From Streptomyces sp. NBC_01717 (GTDB lineage: Bacteria; Actinomycetota; Actinomycetes; Streptomycetales; Streptomycetaceae), in contig NZ_CP109178.1 in assembly GCF_036248255.1 (NCBI RefSeq), forward strand, positions 7,445,001-7,509,000: a stretch of 64,000 nt of DNA, given 5' to 3'. Shown here one piece after another: positions 45,398-53,015 of the stretch (position 1 is its first letter; the number at the start of each line of letters is the position of its first letter). The notes beneath the pieces were generated by a model, which did no database searches, was not told the origin of the DNA, and saw only the letters and a list, made by a program, of their open reading frames with translations. The translations under genes and the position numbers were made by a program.

Positions 45398-45553
45398 ATG
45401 GTGGACACCTCCCGGGGCGATGCCCCCGCACCCCCCGACGAAGAGCCGCGTGGCTGCCTCTTCGCGCTGTCCCAGCCCCCTCTGATGATCTTCCTCGCGG
45501 TGGTCGGCAGCCTGCTGCTGATGGCCGCGTTGCACGATCTCTTCCTGCTGTGA
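45398..45553 (+). CDS. Small membrane protein, 51 residues
   Basis: A short gene encoding a charged, Pro-rich N-terminus (MVDTSRGDAPAPPDEEPRG) followed by one membrane helix at about residues 27-47 (LMIFLAVVGSLLLMAAL) and LHDLFLL. Codons are strongly G/C-ending in the third position, which supports coding. No ribosome site is clear. It converges with the CGNR gene. Function unknown. Confidence 0.65.
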   Translation: MVDTSRGDAPAPPDEEPRGCLFALSQPPLMIFLAVVGSLLLMAALHDLFLL

Positions 45554-45568
45554 GCGGCCGGTGAGCGG

Positions 45569-46141
45569 TCAGCCGGCCGCTTCCCTGCGGCGCGCCCGGT
45601 ACGCCGCGACATGCAGCCGATTACCGCAGGTGCGGCTGGAGCAGTACCGGCGGGAGCGGTTGCGGGACAGATCCACGAACGCGTCCCGGCAGTCCGGTGC
45701 CTCGCAGCGCCGAAGCCGCTCCAGCTCGCCCGCCACGACGATGAAGGCCAGCGCCATGCCGCAGTCGGCCGCCAGATGGTCGGCGATCGATGCGTCCGGT
45801 GCGAAGTAATGCACATGCCAGTCGTAGTCGTCGTGGTTGCTGAGCTGCGGCGTGGTACCCGCGGCGGCCACGAGGCTGTTGACGAGACCGGCGGCGATCC
45901 GGGTGTCCTGCGTCGCGAAGATCTCCGCGAACCGGGTCCGTACGTCCTGTACGGCCCGCAGGTCCTTCTCGCCGAGGTCGCCCACGCCGCTGATGCGATG
46001 GCGCCGGGCGAATTCGTAAAGCGCTTCGACGCCGGCGAGGCCGTCGTTCCGCTCGTCCTCGGGCCGGTCGGTCTCCGGCGCGGTGTTCACCAGATCGACC
46101 ACCGTGTCGAGGGCGATCCGGGTGTCGTGGGGGATCAGCAC
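45569..46141 (-). CDS. CGNR zinc-finger protein (putative stress-related transcription regulator)
   Basis: A 190-residue protein with the N-terminal RxxR-type stress-response domain (LDTVVDLVNTAP..., about residues 10-130) and a C-terminal CGNR zinc finger: CEAPDCRDAFVD, then RYCSSRTCGNRLHVAAYRARR, giving four cysteines and the diagnostic CGNR. The family is proposed to act as transcription regulators. The GTG start at 46141 overlaps the stop of a possible small frame upstream (46135-46323) as GTGCTGA. Confidence 0.9.
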   Translation of the reverse strand: MLIPHDTRIALDTVVDLVNTAPETDRPEDERNDGLAGVEALYEFARRHRISGVGDLGEKDLRAVQDVRTRFAEIFATQDTRIAAGLVNSLVAAAGTTPQLSNHDDYDWHVHYFAPDASIADHLAADCGMALAFIVVAGELERLRRCEAPDCRDAFVDLSRNRSRRYCSSRTCGNRLHVAAYRARRREAAG

Positions 46142-46323
46142 GCTTTCGCTCCCTGGCCTCCGGCGAGCGGGCGCTCGCCGATGCCGGCTGACTCTACTGG
46201 CTCAGCGAAGACGCACAGGAGCCCGAGAGGGCCCGTGGAGCCGGCGAGGAGCGCCTTACCGACCCAGGTGGGCACCAGGGGGCTGCGGGAGGCGTACGGG
46301 GGCACTGGGGGCGCGCTGGGCAT
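46135..46323 (-). CDS. Possible 62-residue hypothetical protein, weakly supported
   Basis: A short frame beginning MPSAPPVPPYASRSPLVPTW with a weakly hydrophobic centre (GKALLAGSTGPLGLLCVF). Its first part has G/C-ending codons like a real gene, and its stop overlaps the CGNR start by seven bases, as in coupled genes. There is no ribosome site, and I recognise no family. It may be a decayed gene or chance. Confidence 0.3.
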   Translation of the reverse strand: MPSAPPVPPYASRSPLVPTWVGKALLAGSTGPLGLLCVFAEPVESAGIGERPLAGGQGAKAC

Positions 46324-46383
46324 GTCAGGCGCAGATCGGTGGGCCGGATGTGCGCCGGTGCGCACCCGCGCACATCGCACCGA

Positions 46384-46417
46384 CGCCGTGACCACGGTGG
46401 TTTCCGTGGTCACGGCG
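46384..46417. terminator. 14-bp hairpin downstream of ssgB
   Basis: CGCCGTGACCACGG (46384-46397) pairs perfectly with CCGTGGTCACGGCG (46404-46417) around a 6-base loop, about 80 bases after the ssgB stop. Apart from this and the weak frame at 46135-46323, the 46142-46495 gap holds nothing recognisable. Confidence 0.75.
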
Positions 46418-46495
46418 CCGGTGTCTGCCCTATGCGGTTGTCTGCGCGGCACCGTCGCCCCGAGTCGGACGGCGCCCTGCAGCTCTCGATCTGGC

Positions 46496-46909
46496 TCAGC
46501 TCTCGGCCAGGATGTGTGAGAGCTCCGTATCGAGGTCGAAGTGACGATGCTCGGTGCCGGGCGGCACCGCGGCGTCGGTCCTCTTCAGGAACGACTCCAG
46601 GGCCCTCGCCGGGGCCTCGAGCAGGGCTTCGCCCTCTGGGGAGCTCAGCGCGATGCAGACGACGCCCTGGCCGTGACTTCGGGATGGCCAGACGCGAACG
46701 TCTCCGGTGCCGGTGGGCCTGTGCAGCCCCTCGGCAAGGAGGTCGCGGGCGAATACCCATTCGACCGTCTCCTCCGCTCCGGTGTGGAAGGTGGCGTGCA
46801 CGGCATACGGATCGGCCGTGTCATACCGCAGGCCCGCGGGTACAGGCAGTGAGGACTCGCTCGACACAACGAGGCGCAGGTGCAGCTCGCAGCTGACCGT
46901 GGTGTTCAT
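46496..46909 (-). CDS. ssgB: Sporulation-specific cell division regulator SsgB
   Basis: A 137-residue SALP-family protein that matches SsgB of Streptomyces closely in length and sequence (MNTTVSCELHLRLVVSSESS, YDTADPYAVHATFHTGAEETVEWVFARDLL, ending HFDLDTELSHILAES). SsgB recruits FtsZ to future septum sites with SsgA during sporulation-specific division of aerial hyphae. The ATG at 46909 starts the known protein. It is divergent from a small membrane-protein gene, with 190 bases between starts. This gene is a strong marker that the organism is a sporulating streptomycete. Confidence 0.96.
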   Translation of the reverse strand: MNTTVSCELHLRLVVSSESSLPVPAGLRYDTADPYAVHATFHTGAEETVEWVFARDLLAEGLHRPTGTGDVRVWPSRSHGQGVVCIALSSPEGEALLEAPARALESFLKRTDAAVPPGTEHRHFDLDTELSHILAES

Positions 46910-47099
46910 AAGCGCCAGGGCCTTTCGCTCAGTGTGCGCTCGGGGATTCGCACGTCGGCGAAATCGACATGCCACCTACGGTGGCGTTGTAAACCCCTCT
47001 GACCTTTTTGTGGCGCTTCAGGTAGCTCGTGCAGCGGTGTGTAACTTTGGGTTATGCGGCCATTCCGGTGACAAAGACCGTTCCGGTAGGTTGGGGTCT

Positions 47100-47591
47100 A
47101 TGAATGCGGAGAGTGACGCGCGGGACGAGGCCGCCGCACCGGCGGCCCCGGCGCCCGCTACGGGGGACGTGACGGGGGACGTGACGCCGGACGTCACGGA
47201 GGGTGTGACGAAGGGGGAACGGGAGCTCGGATCACGGGCGCCCGGCTTCATCAAGGCGTCCAGGGCGCTCCATGTGAGCTGGCAGGTCGGCGTCTTCGTG
47301 GTCGGCCTCGCCGTGGTCGTGGCGGGCATCATCATGCTGCCGCTGCCAGGGCCCGGCTGGCTGGTGATCTTCGGCGGCATGGCGATCTGGGCGACGGAGT
47401 TCGTCTGGGCGCAGCTGGTGCTGCGCTGGACCCGTCGCAAGGTCACCGAGGCGGCGCAGAAGGCGCTCGATCCCAAGGTCCGGCGACGGAACATCATCCT
47501 CACCGTGGTCGGGCTGGTGATCGTCGCCGTACTGGTCGGGATCTATGTCTGGAAGTTCGGGATCACGATGCCGTGGAAGATCCACGAGTGA
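47100..47591 (+). CDS. PGPGW-motif (TIGR02611-like) transmembrane protein
   Basis: A 163-residue protein with a disordered Ala/Pro/Asp-rich N-terminus (about residues 1-50), then two membrane helices around VGVFVVGLAVVVAGIIMLPLPGPGWLVIFGGMAIWATEFVW and a third near the C-terminus (ILTVVGLVIVAVLVGIYVW). The PLPGPGW turn names the family, whose function is unknown. The ATG at 47100 has a TAGGTT -10-like sequence (47087-47092) seven bases upstream, suggesting a leaderless mRNA. Confidence 0.88.
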   Translation: MNAESDARDEAAAPAAPAPATGDVTGDVTPDVTEGVTKGERELGSRAPGFIKASRALHVSWQVGVFVVGLAVVVAGIIMLPLPGPGWLVIFGGMAIWATEFVWAQLVLRWTRRKVTEAAQKALDPKVRRRNIILTVVGLVIVAVLVGIYVWKFGITMPWKIHE

Positions 47592-47645
47592 CCCGACGGT
47601 GGTCGGAGAGCGCCGTTGACATGGGGTAATGTTTGCGGTGCGCCC

Positions 47646-47717
47646 GGGCGATTAGCTCAGTGGGAGAGCGCTTCGTTCACACCGAAGAGGTCACTGGTTC
47701 GAAACCAGTATCGCCCA
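47646..47717 (+). tRNA. tRNA-Val (CAC), copy 1
   Basis: 72-base cloverleaf with acceptor GGGCGAT/ATCGCCC, anticodon loop TTCACAC (CAC) and T loop TTCGAAA. No encoded CCA. An identical gene lies at 51334. A strong terminator follows. Confidence 0.97.
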
Positions 47718-47723
47718 CCCGGA

Positions 47724-47763
47724 CAGAGGGCCCGTGAGACTGCAAAGTCTCACGGGCCCTCTG
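47724..47763 (+). terminator. 18-bp terminator after tRNA-Val copy 1
   Basis: CAGAGGGCCCGTGAGACT (47724-47741) pairs perfectly with 47746-47763 around a GCAA tetraloop, followed by GCGTTTC. Six bases after the tRNA. Confidence 0.92.
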
Positions 47764-47849
47764 CGTTTCCCCGGCCCGATCCGGTGCCGCCGGCCCGTGT
47801 CGCCGCGTGCGGGTCGAAGCGCTTCGACCGTTTTCGTCCCGACCGTCGA

Positions 47850-48290
47850 CCTCCGCAAGATCCGTACCGAGCCCTGCACGCCCGACCGGCACGCCCTCTC
47901 CATCGGCTTCGGCACCGACTGGAGCGGCCTCGTCTCCGCCTGGCTCACCGAATGGGAACGCGGCGGACCCAGGGCGGACAAGGCGAAGGCCCGTGTCCTC
48001 GGCACCATGGAGACGATCGCCGCTCAGCCAACGGCTTCGTCCAGGGCAGCGGCCTGTACGACTTCGACACCGGGAAGTTCGCCGTCGCCACCGAACCCGT
48101 CGTCAGCGTCTCCCACCTGTCCGCGGTCGTCGGACTGAACGAGCTGTGCGTCGAACTCATCGCCTCGTCCACAGGCCCGAGTTCGAGGACGCATATCTGG
48201 ACTACCGCCGGTACTTCAACGCCACCAAAGCGGAGCAGACCGCGCGCTACGGAACGGACTTCGGCAGCCTGCCGCTGTTCCAGGGCCACT
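47850..48290 (+). pseudogene. Frameshifted remnant of an exo-rhamnogalacturonan-lyase-like (YetA/PcRGLX) protein
   Basis: Coding-like sequence continues across three frames. Frame one gives PDRHALSIGFGTDWSGLVSAWLTEWERGG and ends AAQP near 48029; a one-base loss shifts to NGFVQGSGLYDFDTGKF...SHLSAVVGLNELCVELI; a second shift near 48160-48180 gives EFEDAYLDYRRYFNATKAEQTARYGTDFGSLPLFQG. It is missing the N-terminal part and is cut where the next, convergent gene ends (48293). The family call is from remembered pattern (helical domain of YetA-like lyases) and is tentative; the gene decay itself is visible in the sequence. It sits right after a tRNA gene and its terminator. Confidence 0.6.
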
Positions 48291-48292
48291 CC

Positions 48293-50764
48293 TCAGCGCA
48301 TCCGGCCCAGGGCGTCCTTCAGCCGCCGCGCGTCGCGCAGCCGCTGCTCGTACGTCGCCCCGACCACCAGCAGCAGCAGACCGGCCAGCGCGGGCGGCAG
48401 CCAGCGCGGAAGTGCCCCCACGACCTGGATCACATACGGCGCCAGTTCGTGCAGCGCGTCCATGGCCAGCACCGCACCACCGAGCAGCAGCAGCGCCTGC
48501 AGCCGCAGCCGCGCTCCGGCCAGCGTGATCACCAACGCCGCCACGCCGAGCAGCAGCGGCCGCACCCATGACGGGTCGACCCAGGCCGCGAAGAGACTCG
48601 GCATCAGCGTCGCCGCCAGCCCGGCCCCGTACGCGGTCCAGGAGGACGCCACCGGATCACGGCGCCGCCGCAGCACACCGACCACCAGCGCGGGCACCGT
48701 CACCGGCAGGGTGTACGCCTCCGGGGCCGACACATCCGAAGCCGACAGCCGCACCCAGGTCGCCAGGACGAACAGGAACACCGCCAGATACCCGGCCGTC
48801 GGCCGCCGCTCCGCACGCACGGCCGTGCCCGCCGCCAGCACCCCGCACAGCGCGAGGACCAGAGCCAGGAACGGCGCATCCGGTACGGCCATCGCGACCG
48901 CCACCGCACCGGCGACGGCGCCGGTCAGCTCGACCGGCAACGCCGACGGCCCGCCCCGCAGCCGCGCCCCGAGCAGGACCGTGACCGTGGGGACGACCAG
49001 CATGAGCGGCGCGGCCCGGTACGCCGCCAGCTCCAGCGAGGCCCCCAGCGCACCGGCAAGCACCATCGCGCACACCACGGCCGCACACGCCGGCACCGCC
49101 TGAATCAGTCGGGTCACCCGTGCCGCATCGGCACGCGTCCTCACCGCCGCCGCCCCGAACAGCACCAGCAGCGCGCCGAACACCCCATAGGTGGCGGGCT
49201 CCACGGCCAGCGACAGCGCCCCCGCACTCACCGCCCCGGCCACGGCGCACACCAGCGCGGCACACGCCACAGGGTCCGCGCCGCGGCGCACCGCCCGTAC
49301 TGTCACGGCGAGGAGCGCCGCGACCAGCACCGACTGCACCACCACCGCCACCGGGTACGGAGCGTCCAGGGCGACGGGCAGCACCAACAGCCCCGCCCAG
49401 CCGAGCACCAGGCCACTCGCACCCGCCGCACCCCGCCATGCCGCGCCGGGGGAGCCCACCGCTCCGGCCGTTCGCACACACCACGTCCACCAGCGGTACG
49501 CCGCACCCGTCAGACCGGCCACCACCAACAGAATCACCGGAGCCGTGGAGAGCTGCGACCATTCCACCCCCTCCATCCCCAGTGCACCGCGGGCACGGCC
49601 CTCCGGCACGCCCGACCACACCGCCGTCAACCGCGAGACCGGACCCAGCAGCGTCATCGCGACCGCGGGCGCCGCGGACAGCACCGACCCGGCGACCACC
49701 GCACCCGACGCCCACAGCACTCCCTGCCCCACCGGTCGCGGCAGCGGAGCCCGTACCGCCGTCAGAAGCACCAGACCGCACAGCAGATACGCCGGAACCG
49801 ACCAGTCGTCAGCCGCCCCCGCACGCAGCGCACCGCCCACCCCGGCCACCACGGCGAGCCCGGCCAGGAGTCCACCGGCCACCGCGAACTCCTTCGGCGC
49901 CCGCCACACCCCGAACAGCGCGACCGCCGCCCCCGCCAGCAGCAGCGCCCCGGGCGTCACCGCCGCCGCCGTACCGGCCGACACCGACAGCGCCAGAGCC
50001 ACCACCAGCCCGGCCGCCCCTGAAAGACAACCACCGACGGCCGCGGTCGCCCGCACCGCAACACCCTTGCCCAGCAGGGCGATCGCGGAGTCCAGCGCCG
50101 CCGTCAACAGCAGCGCCCCGGCGAAGACCGACGCCTGCGCACCCACCGCCCAGGTCCACAGCACCAGCGTGAACTGCACGCTCACCACGGCCATCGGCAG
50201 CGGCAGACGCAGCTTGCCGAGTGCCAGACCGTAGGCTGCCCACAGAACGGCCAGCACTGCCGAAGCGGCCGAGGCGAACCCGGGACCGCCGGTGTCCGGC
50301 GCCGCCACCCGGTGCAGCGCATAGGCATCCAGCACCATCAGCACCAGTGCGAGCGCGCCCAGCGACTCGGCCGTCGACGACAGCCCACGGCGCAGCAGCA
50401 CGGCAGGGGCGGCCAGCGTGGCGACCGTCACCAGAGCGAGCACCGCCGAGCGGCCGCCGATCCCCATCTGACCCCAGCTGACCAGGGTGAACGCGATCGC
50501 CGCGATCGTCAGCAGCAGACCGCCCAGGGTCAGCAGCACATTCTGTGCACTGCGCGGCGGCACGGGGGCCGCCGAGGGGAACGAGGGCGCGGACGCGGCC
50601 GGGGCCGGCCGTCCGGGCTGCGATGCGGGAGGCGTGGCCGGCGGCTGCAGAACACTCATCAGCCAGGCACGACGGGTCAGCAGTTGCATCCGGCGGGCGT
50701 CCAGCCGGGCCAGTTCACGGTCGAGGAGCGCCAATTCCTCGGCGGGCGGCGGCACATGTTCCAT
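48293..50764 (-). CDS. Very large multi-spanning membrane protein (SCO7613 C-terminal-domain type)
   Basis: An 823-residue protein with a short coiled-coil-like start (AEELALLDRELARLDARRMQLLTRRAWL), a Pro-rich linker (about residues 40-70), then more than 20 hydrophobic segments that fill the rest. It is rich in Ala, Val and Leu with short loops, and has no catalytic motif I can see. Proteins of this layout occur in Streptomyces and have no known function. The ATG at 50764 opens the coiled-coil part. It converges with the gene remnant at 47850-48290. Confidence 0.85.
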   Translation of the reverse strand: MEHVPPPAEELALLDRELARLDARRMQLLTRRAWLMSVLQPPATPPASQPGRPAPAASAPSFPSAAPVPPRSAQNVLLTLGGLLLTIAAIAFTLVSWGQMGIGGRSAVLALVTVATLAAPAVLLRRGLSSTAESLGALALVLMVLDAYALHRVAAPDTGGPGFASAASAVLAVLWAAYGLALGKLRLPLPMAVVSVQFTLVLWTWAVGAQASVFAGALLLTAALDSAIALLGKGVAVRATAAVGGCLSGAAGLVVALALSVSAGTAAAVTPGALLLAGAAVALFGVWRAPKEFAVAGGLLAGLAVVAGVGGALRAGAADDWSVPAYLLCGLVLLTAVRAPLPRPVGQGVLWASGAVVAGSVLSAAPAVAMTLLGPVSRLTAVWSGVPEGRARGALGMEGVEWSQLSTAPVILLVVAGLTGAAYRWWTWCVRTAGAVGSPGAAWRGAAGASGLVLGWAGLLVLPVALDAPYPVAVVVQSVLVAALLAVTVRAVRRGADPVACAALVCAVAGAVSAGALSLAVEPATYGVFGALLVLFGAAAVRTRADAARVTRLIQAVPACAAVVCAMVLAGALGASLELAAYRAAPLMLVVPTVTVLLGARLRGGPSALPVELTGAVAGAVAVAMAVPDAPFLALVLALCGVLAAGTAVRAERRPTAGYLAVFLFVLATWVRLSASDVSAPEAYTLPVTVPALVVGVLRRRRDPVASSWTAYGAGLAATLMPSLFAAWVDPSWVRPLLLGVAALVITLAGARLRLQALLLLGGAVLAMDALHELAPYVIQVVGALPRWLPPALAGLLLLVVGATYEQRLRDARRLKDALGRMR

Positions 50765-50847
50765 GAGCGGAGTGTGGCGCGGCCCACAGGCTCGGACATG
50801 CGCTCGGATACTCAGCTGGAGGACTGAGTACGCGCAGACTGGGACCC

Positions 50848-51294
50848 ATGGACTGGAGCCATTACCGTTTTGTGAGTATCTGGGACGTATCCGCCCCGCC
50901 GGCTGTCGTGTACGGAGTCCTCGAACGCGCCGAGGAGTATCCGCGATGGTGGCCGCAGATCCGCGAGGCCGCCACCGTCGACGACGCCACCGGGACCATG
51001 CGGATCCGCTCCTTCCTCCCGTACGACCTCGTGATGACCGTCCGCGAGAGCCGCCGCGACCCGGCGGCCGGAGTGCTCGAAGTGACCCTCGACGGCGACC
51101 TCGACGGCTGGGCCCGCTGGACCGTCACCGCACACGGCACCGGCACCCGTGCCACGTACGAGCAGGAGGTCGAGGTGCGCCGGACGGTGATGCGGCTGCT
51201 CGCGGTGCCGGGACGTGTGGTGTTCCGGGCGAACCACGCGCTGATGATGCGGGCGGGACGCCGAGGGCTGGTGGCCCGTCTTGAAGGAGTTTGA
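50848..51294 (+). CDS. SRPBCC (START-like) family protein
   Basis: A 148-residue single-domain protein of the SRPBCC hydrophobic-ligand-binding fold: starts with VSIWDVSAPPAVVYGVLERAEEYPRWWPQI and continues with a beta-rich ligand sheet and the long C-terminal helix (TVMRLLAVPGRVVFRANHALMMRAGRRGLVARL). Members bind lipids or polyketides, or act as cyclases; nothing here points to one. It is divergent from the giant membrane protein and is followed by tRNA-Val copy 2. Confidence 0.88.
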   Translation: MDWSHYRFVSIWDVSAPPAVVYGVLERAEEYPRWWPQIREAATVDDATGTMRIRSFLPYDLVMTVRESRRDPAAGVLEVTLDGDLDGWARWTVTAHGTGTRATYEQEVEVRRTVMRLLAVPGRVVFRANHALMMRAGRRGLVARLEGV

Positions 51295-51333
51295 ACCACA
51301 CCCGCCGAGACCTGTATGGTTCATTGCGTTCCC

Positions 51334-51405
51334 GGGCGATTAGCTCAGTGGGAGAGCGCTTCGTTCACACCGAAGAGGTCACTGGTTCGAAACCAGTATC
51401 GCCCA
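51334..51405 (+). tRNA. tRNA-Val (CAC), copy 2
   Basis: Same 72 bases as the tRNA at 47646. It starts 40 bases after the SRPBCC gene and is followed by its own terminator. Confidence 0.97.
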
Positions 51406-51412
51406 CCCCGGG

Positions 51413-51451
51413 AGAGGCCGGTCCGTCTGCGTCATCGACGGACCGGCCTCT
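51413..51451 (+). terminator. 15-bp terminator after tRNA-Val copy 2
   Basis: AGAGGCCGGTCCGTC (51413-51427) pairs perfectly with 51437-51451 around a 9-base loop. The sequence differs from the terminator of copy 1. Confidence 0.9.
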
Positions 51452-51497
51452 GCACGTCCGGATCACGATCATGGGACCGGCTTCCGCAGGCCCGCGA

Positions 51498-52223
51498 TCA
51501 TGCCGCCGCCGGCAGTTCCGGACGCAGCGGCCAGGCCGGGTCCACCGCCTCCGGCGTACCGCTCTTCGCGAACCACGCCTGCAGCCCGCGCGCCTGCGCC
51601 GCATGCCACACCGCCTGCAACGCATGCAGCTCCGACGGGGACAATCGCTCCAGACGCGACGAGAAGCGCCGCCCCACCGCCCGCACCAGCTCCAGCGACG
51701 CCGCCGCATCGGCGGCCGCATCATGGGCGCCGTCCAGCACCACCTCGTACTGCGCACAGAGGTCGGTGAGCGTGCGCCGGCCCTTGCGGTAGCGGTCCAG
51801 ATGCTTGTCGAGGACCCGCGGATCCAGTACGCACAGCGGCGTGTTCTCCAGGTACCCGGCCAGCGACGACGCCCGGTGCCGCTTCAGCTCCCGGTCCAGC
51901 AGCGTCAGATCGAACGGCGCGTTCATCACGACGAGAGGCCGCCCGGCCGCGCACTGCTCGGCGAGCGCCCGGGCTATCTCCTCCACCACCGGCGCAGGCC
52001 ACCGGCCGTTGCGCTGAAGGTGATCGTCGGTCAGACCGTGGATCTCGGTGGCCCCCACGGGCACCGGCACCCCCGGATTCACCAGCCAGCGGGTCACGCG
52101 CATGCGCCCGCCCGCCGTGTCCTGGACGACCAGGGCCGCCGAAACGATGCGGTCCTCCTCGACGTCCACTCCTGTTGTCTCGGTGTCAAAAGCGGCCAGT
52201 GGCCCCTCATACCAGTGAGTCAT
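51498..52223 (-). CDS. DnaQ-like 3'-5' exonuclease
   Basis: A 241-residue DEDDh exonuclease. Exo I is LAAFDTETTGVD (Asp13, Glu15), Exo II includes PLVVMNAPFDLTLLDREL, and Exo III is AHDAAADAAASLELV with the DEDDh histidine. GATEIHGLTDDHL is a family mark. It resembles the proofreading subunit of DNA polymerase III but stands alone, so it could act in DNA repair or RNA trimming. The ATG at 52223 starts just before Exo I; the upstream frame is not conserved. Confidence 0.92.
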   Translation of the reverse strand: MTHWYEGPLAAFDTETTGVDVEEDRIVSAALVVQDTAGGRMRVTRWLVNPGVPVPVGATEIHGLTDDHLQRNGRWPAPVVEEIARALAEQCAAGRPLVVMNAPFDLTLLDRELKRHRASSLAGYLENTPLCVLDPRVLDKHLDRYRKGRRTLTDLCAQYEVVLDGAHDAAADAAASLELVRAVGRRFSSRLERLSPSELHALQAVWHAAQARGLQAWFAKSGTPEAVDPAWPLRPELPAAA

Positions 52224-52418
52224 CCCCGAACTCCTCGTGCCCGACCGGCAGATGGCGTGATTCCCCTGCCCGATTCGGTGATACCCGGGCCCTTTGCCTG
52301 ATACGCCGTTTGCGGACCGCTCCGTGCGGTGACAACACAGGTGACGGGCGAGGAAGTTGCCCCGAGTACTCACCAACCGAACGAACCGAACGGCACAGCC
52401 CGGAAGGCATACGGAGCC

Positions 52419-53015
52419 ATGGCGCTCGCGCAGCCCGAATCAGGGGGCCCCTCCCGTGCCGAAGGCTACGGGGGAGGGCTGTTGCCCCAGCAGATCGCTC
52501 CGCTGCGCGGCACACTCGCCACCACCGCCTGCATGGAGACCCTCCAGGTGGGCTACTTGCACGCGGTCGCGGCCGCGGCGGGGTGCTCCCTGTCGCAGCC
52601 CTTCCCCGACAACGGCATCGACTGGCATGTCAGCCACGGCGCCCCCGGTCACCTCGTCGACGACGAGGTGACCATAAAGGTGCAGCTGAAATGCACCTAT
52701 CAGATACCACCGCACCCGGCCGGACCGACGTTCGCCTTCACGCTGGACAACGCCCACCTCGTGAAGCTCGCCCGGACGCCCGTGTCGGTGCACAAGATCC
52801 TGGTCGTGATGGTTGTGCCCCGCAGCCAGGACGACTGGCTGCGGGCCGGACACGACCGGCTCGACCTGCGGCACTGCTGCTACTGGACCAACCTGGCCGG
52901 CCACGCGGTGACAGGCCGGCACAGGACCACTGTGCGGATCCCGACCACGCGCATATTCGACGACCGCGCGCTCTGCGAGATCATGACGCGGGTCGGGGCG
53001 GGAGGGAGACCCTGA
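52419..53015 (+). CDS. DUF4365-domain protein, PD-(D/E)xK-like
   Basis: A 198-residue protein. The central block PFPDNGIDWHVSHGAPGHLVDDEVTIKVQLKCTYQI has the layout of a PD-(D/E)xK nuclease-like core (GID ... QLK), as in DUF4365 proteins. TACMETLQVGYLHAVAAAAGCS precedes it and a helical/beta region with RSQDDWLRAG and RHCCYWTNLAG follows. No catalytic function is proven. The ATG at 52419 is my choice; a GTG at 52329 would add 30 residues, and neither has a good ribosome site. Its stop overlaps the next gene (TGATG), so the two proteins are probably made together. Confidence 0.82.
   Translation: MALAQPESGGPSRAEGYGGGLLPQQIAPLRGTLATTACMETLQVGYLHAVAAAAGCSLSQPFPDNGIDWHVSHGAPGHLVDDEVTIKVQLKCTYQIPPHPAGPTFAFTLDNAHLVKLARTPVSVHKILVVMVVPRSQDDWLRAGHDRLDLRHCCYWTNLAGHAVTGRHRTTVRIPTTRIFDDRALCEIMTRVGAGGRP

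Noticed and set aside
47764..48292. An intact protein gene in one frame after tRNA-Val
   Set aside because: Similarity passes through three frames with breaks near 48029 and 48170, so it is a remnant, not a working gene.
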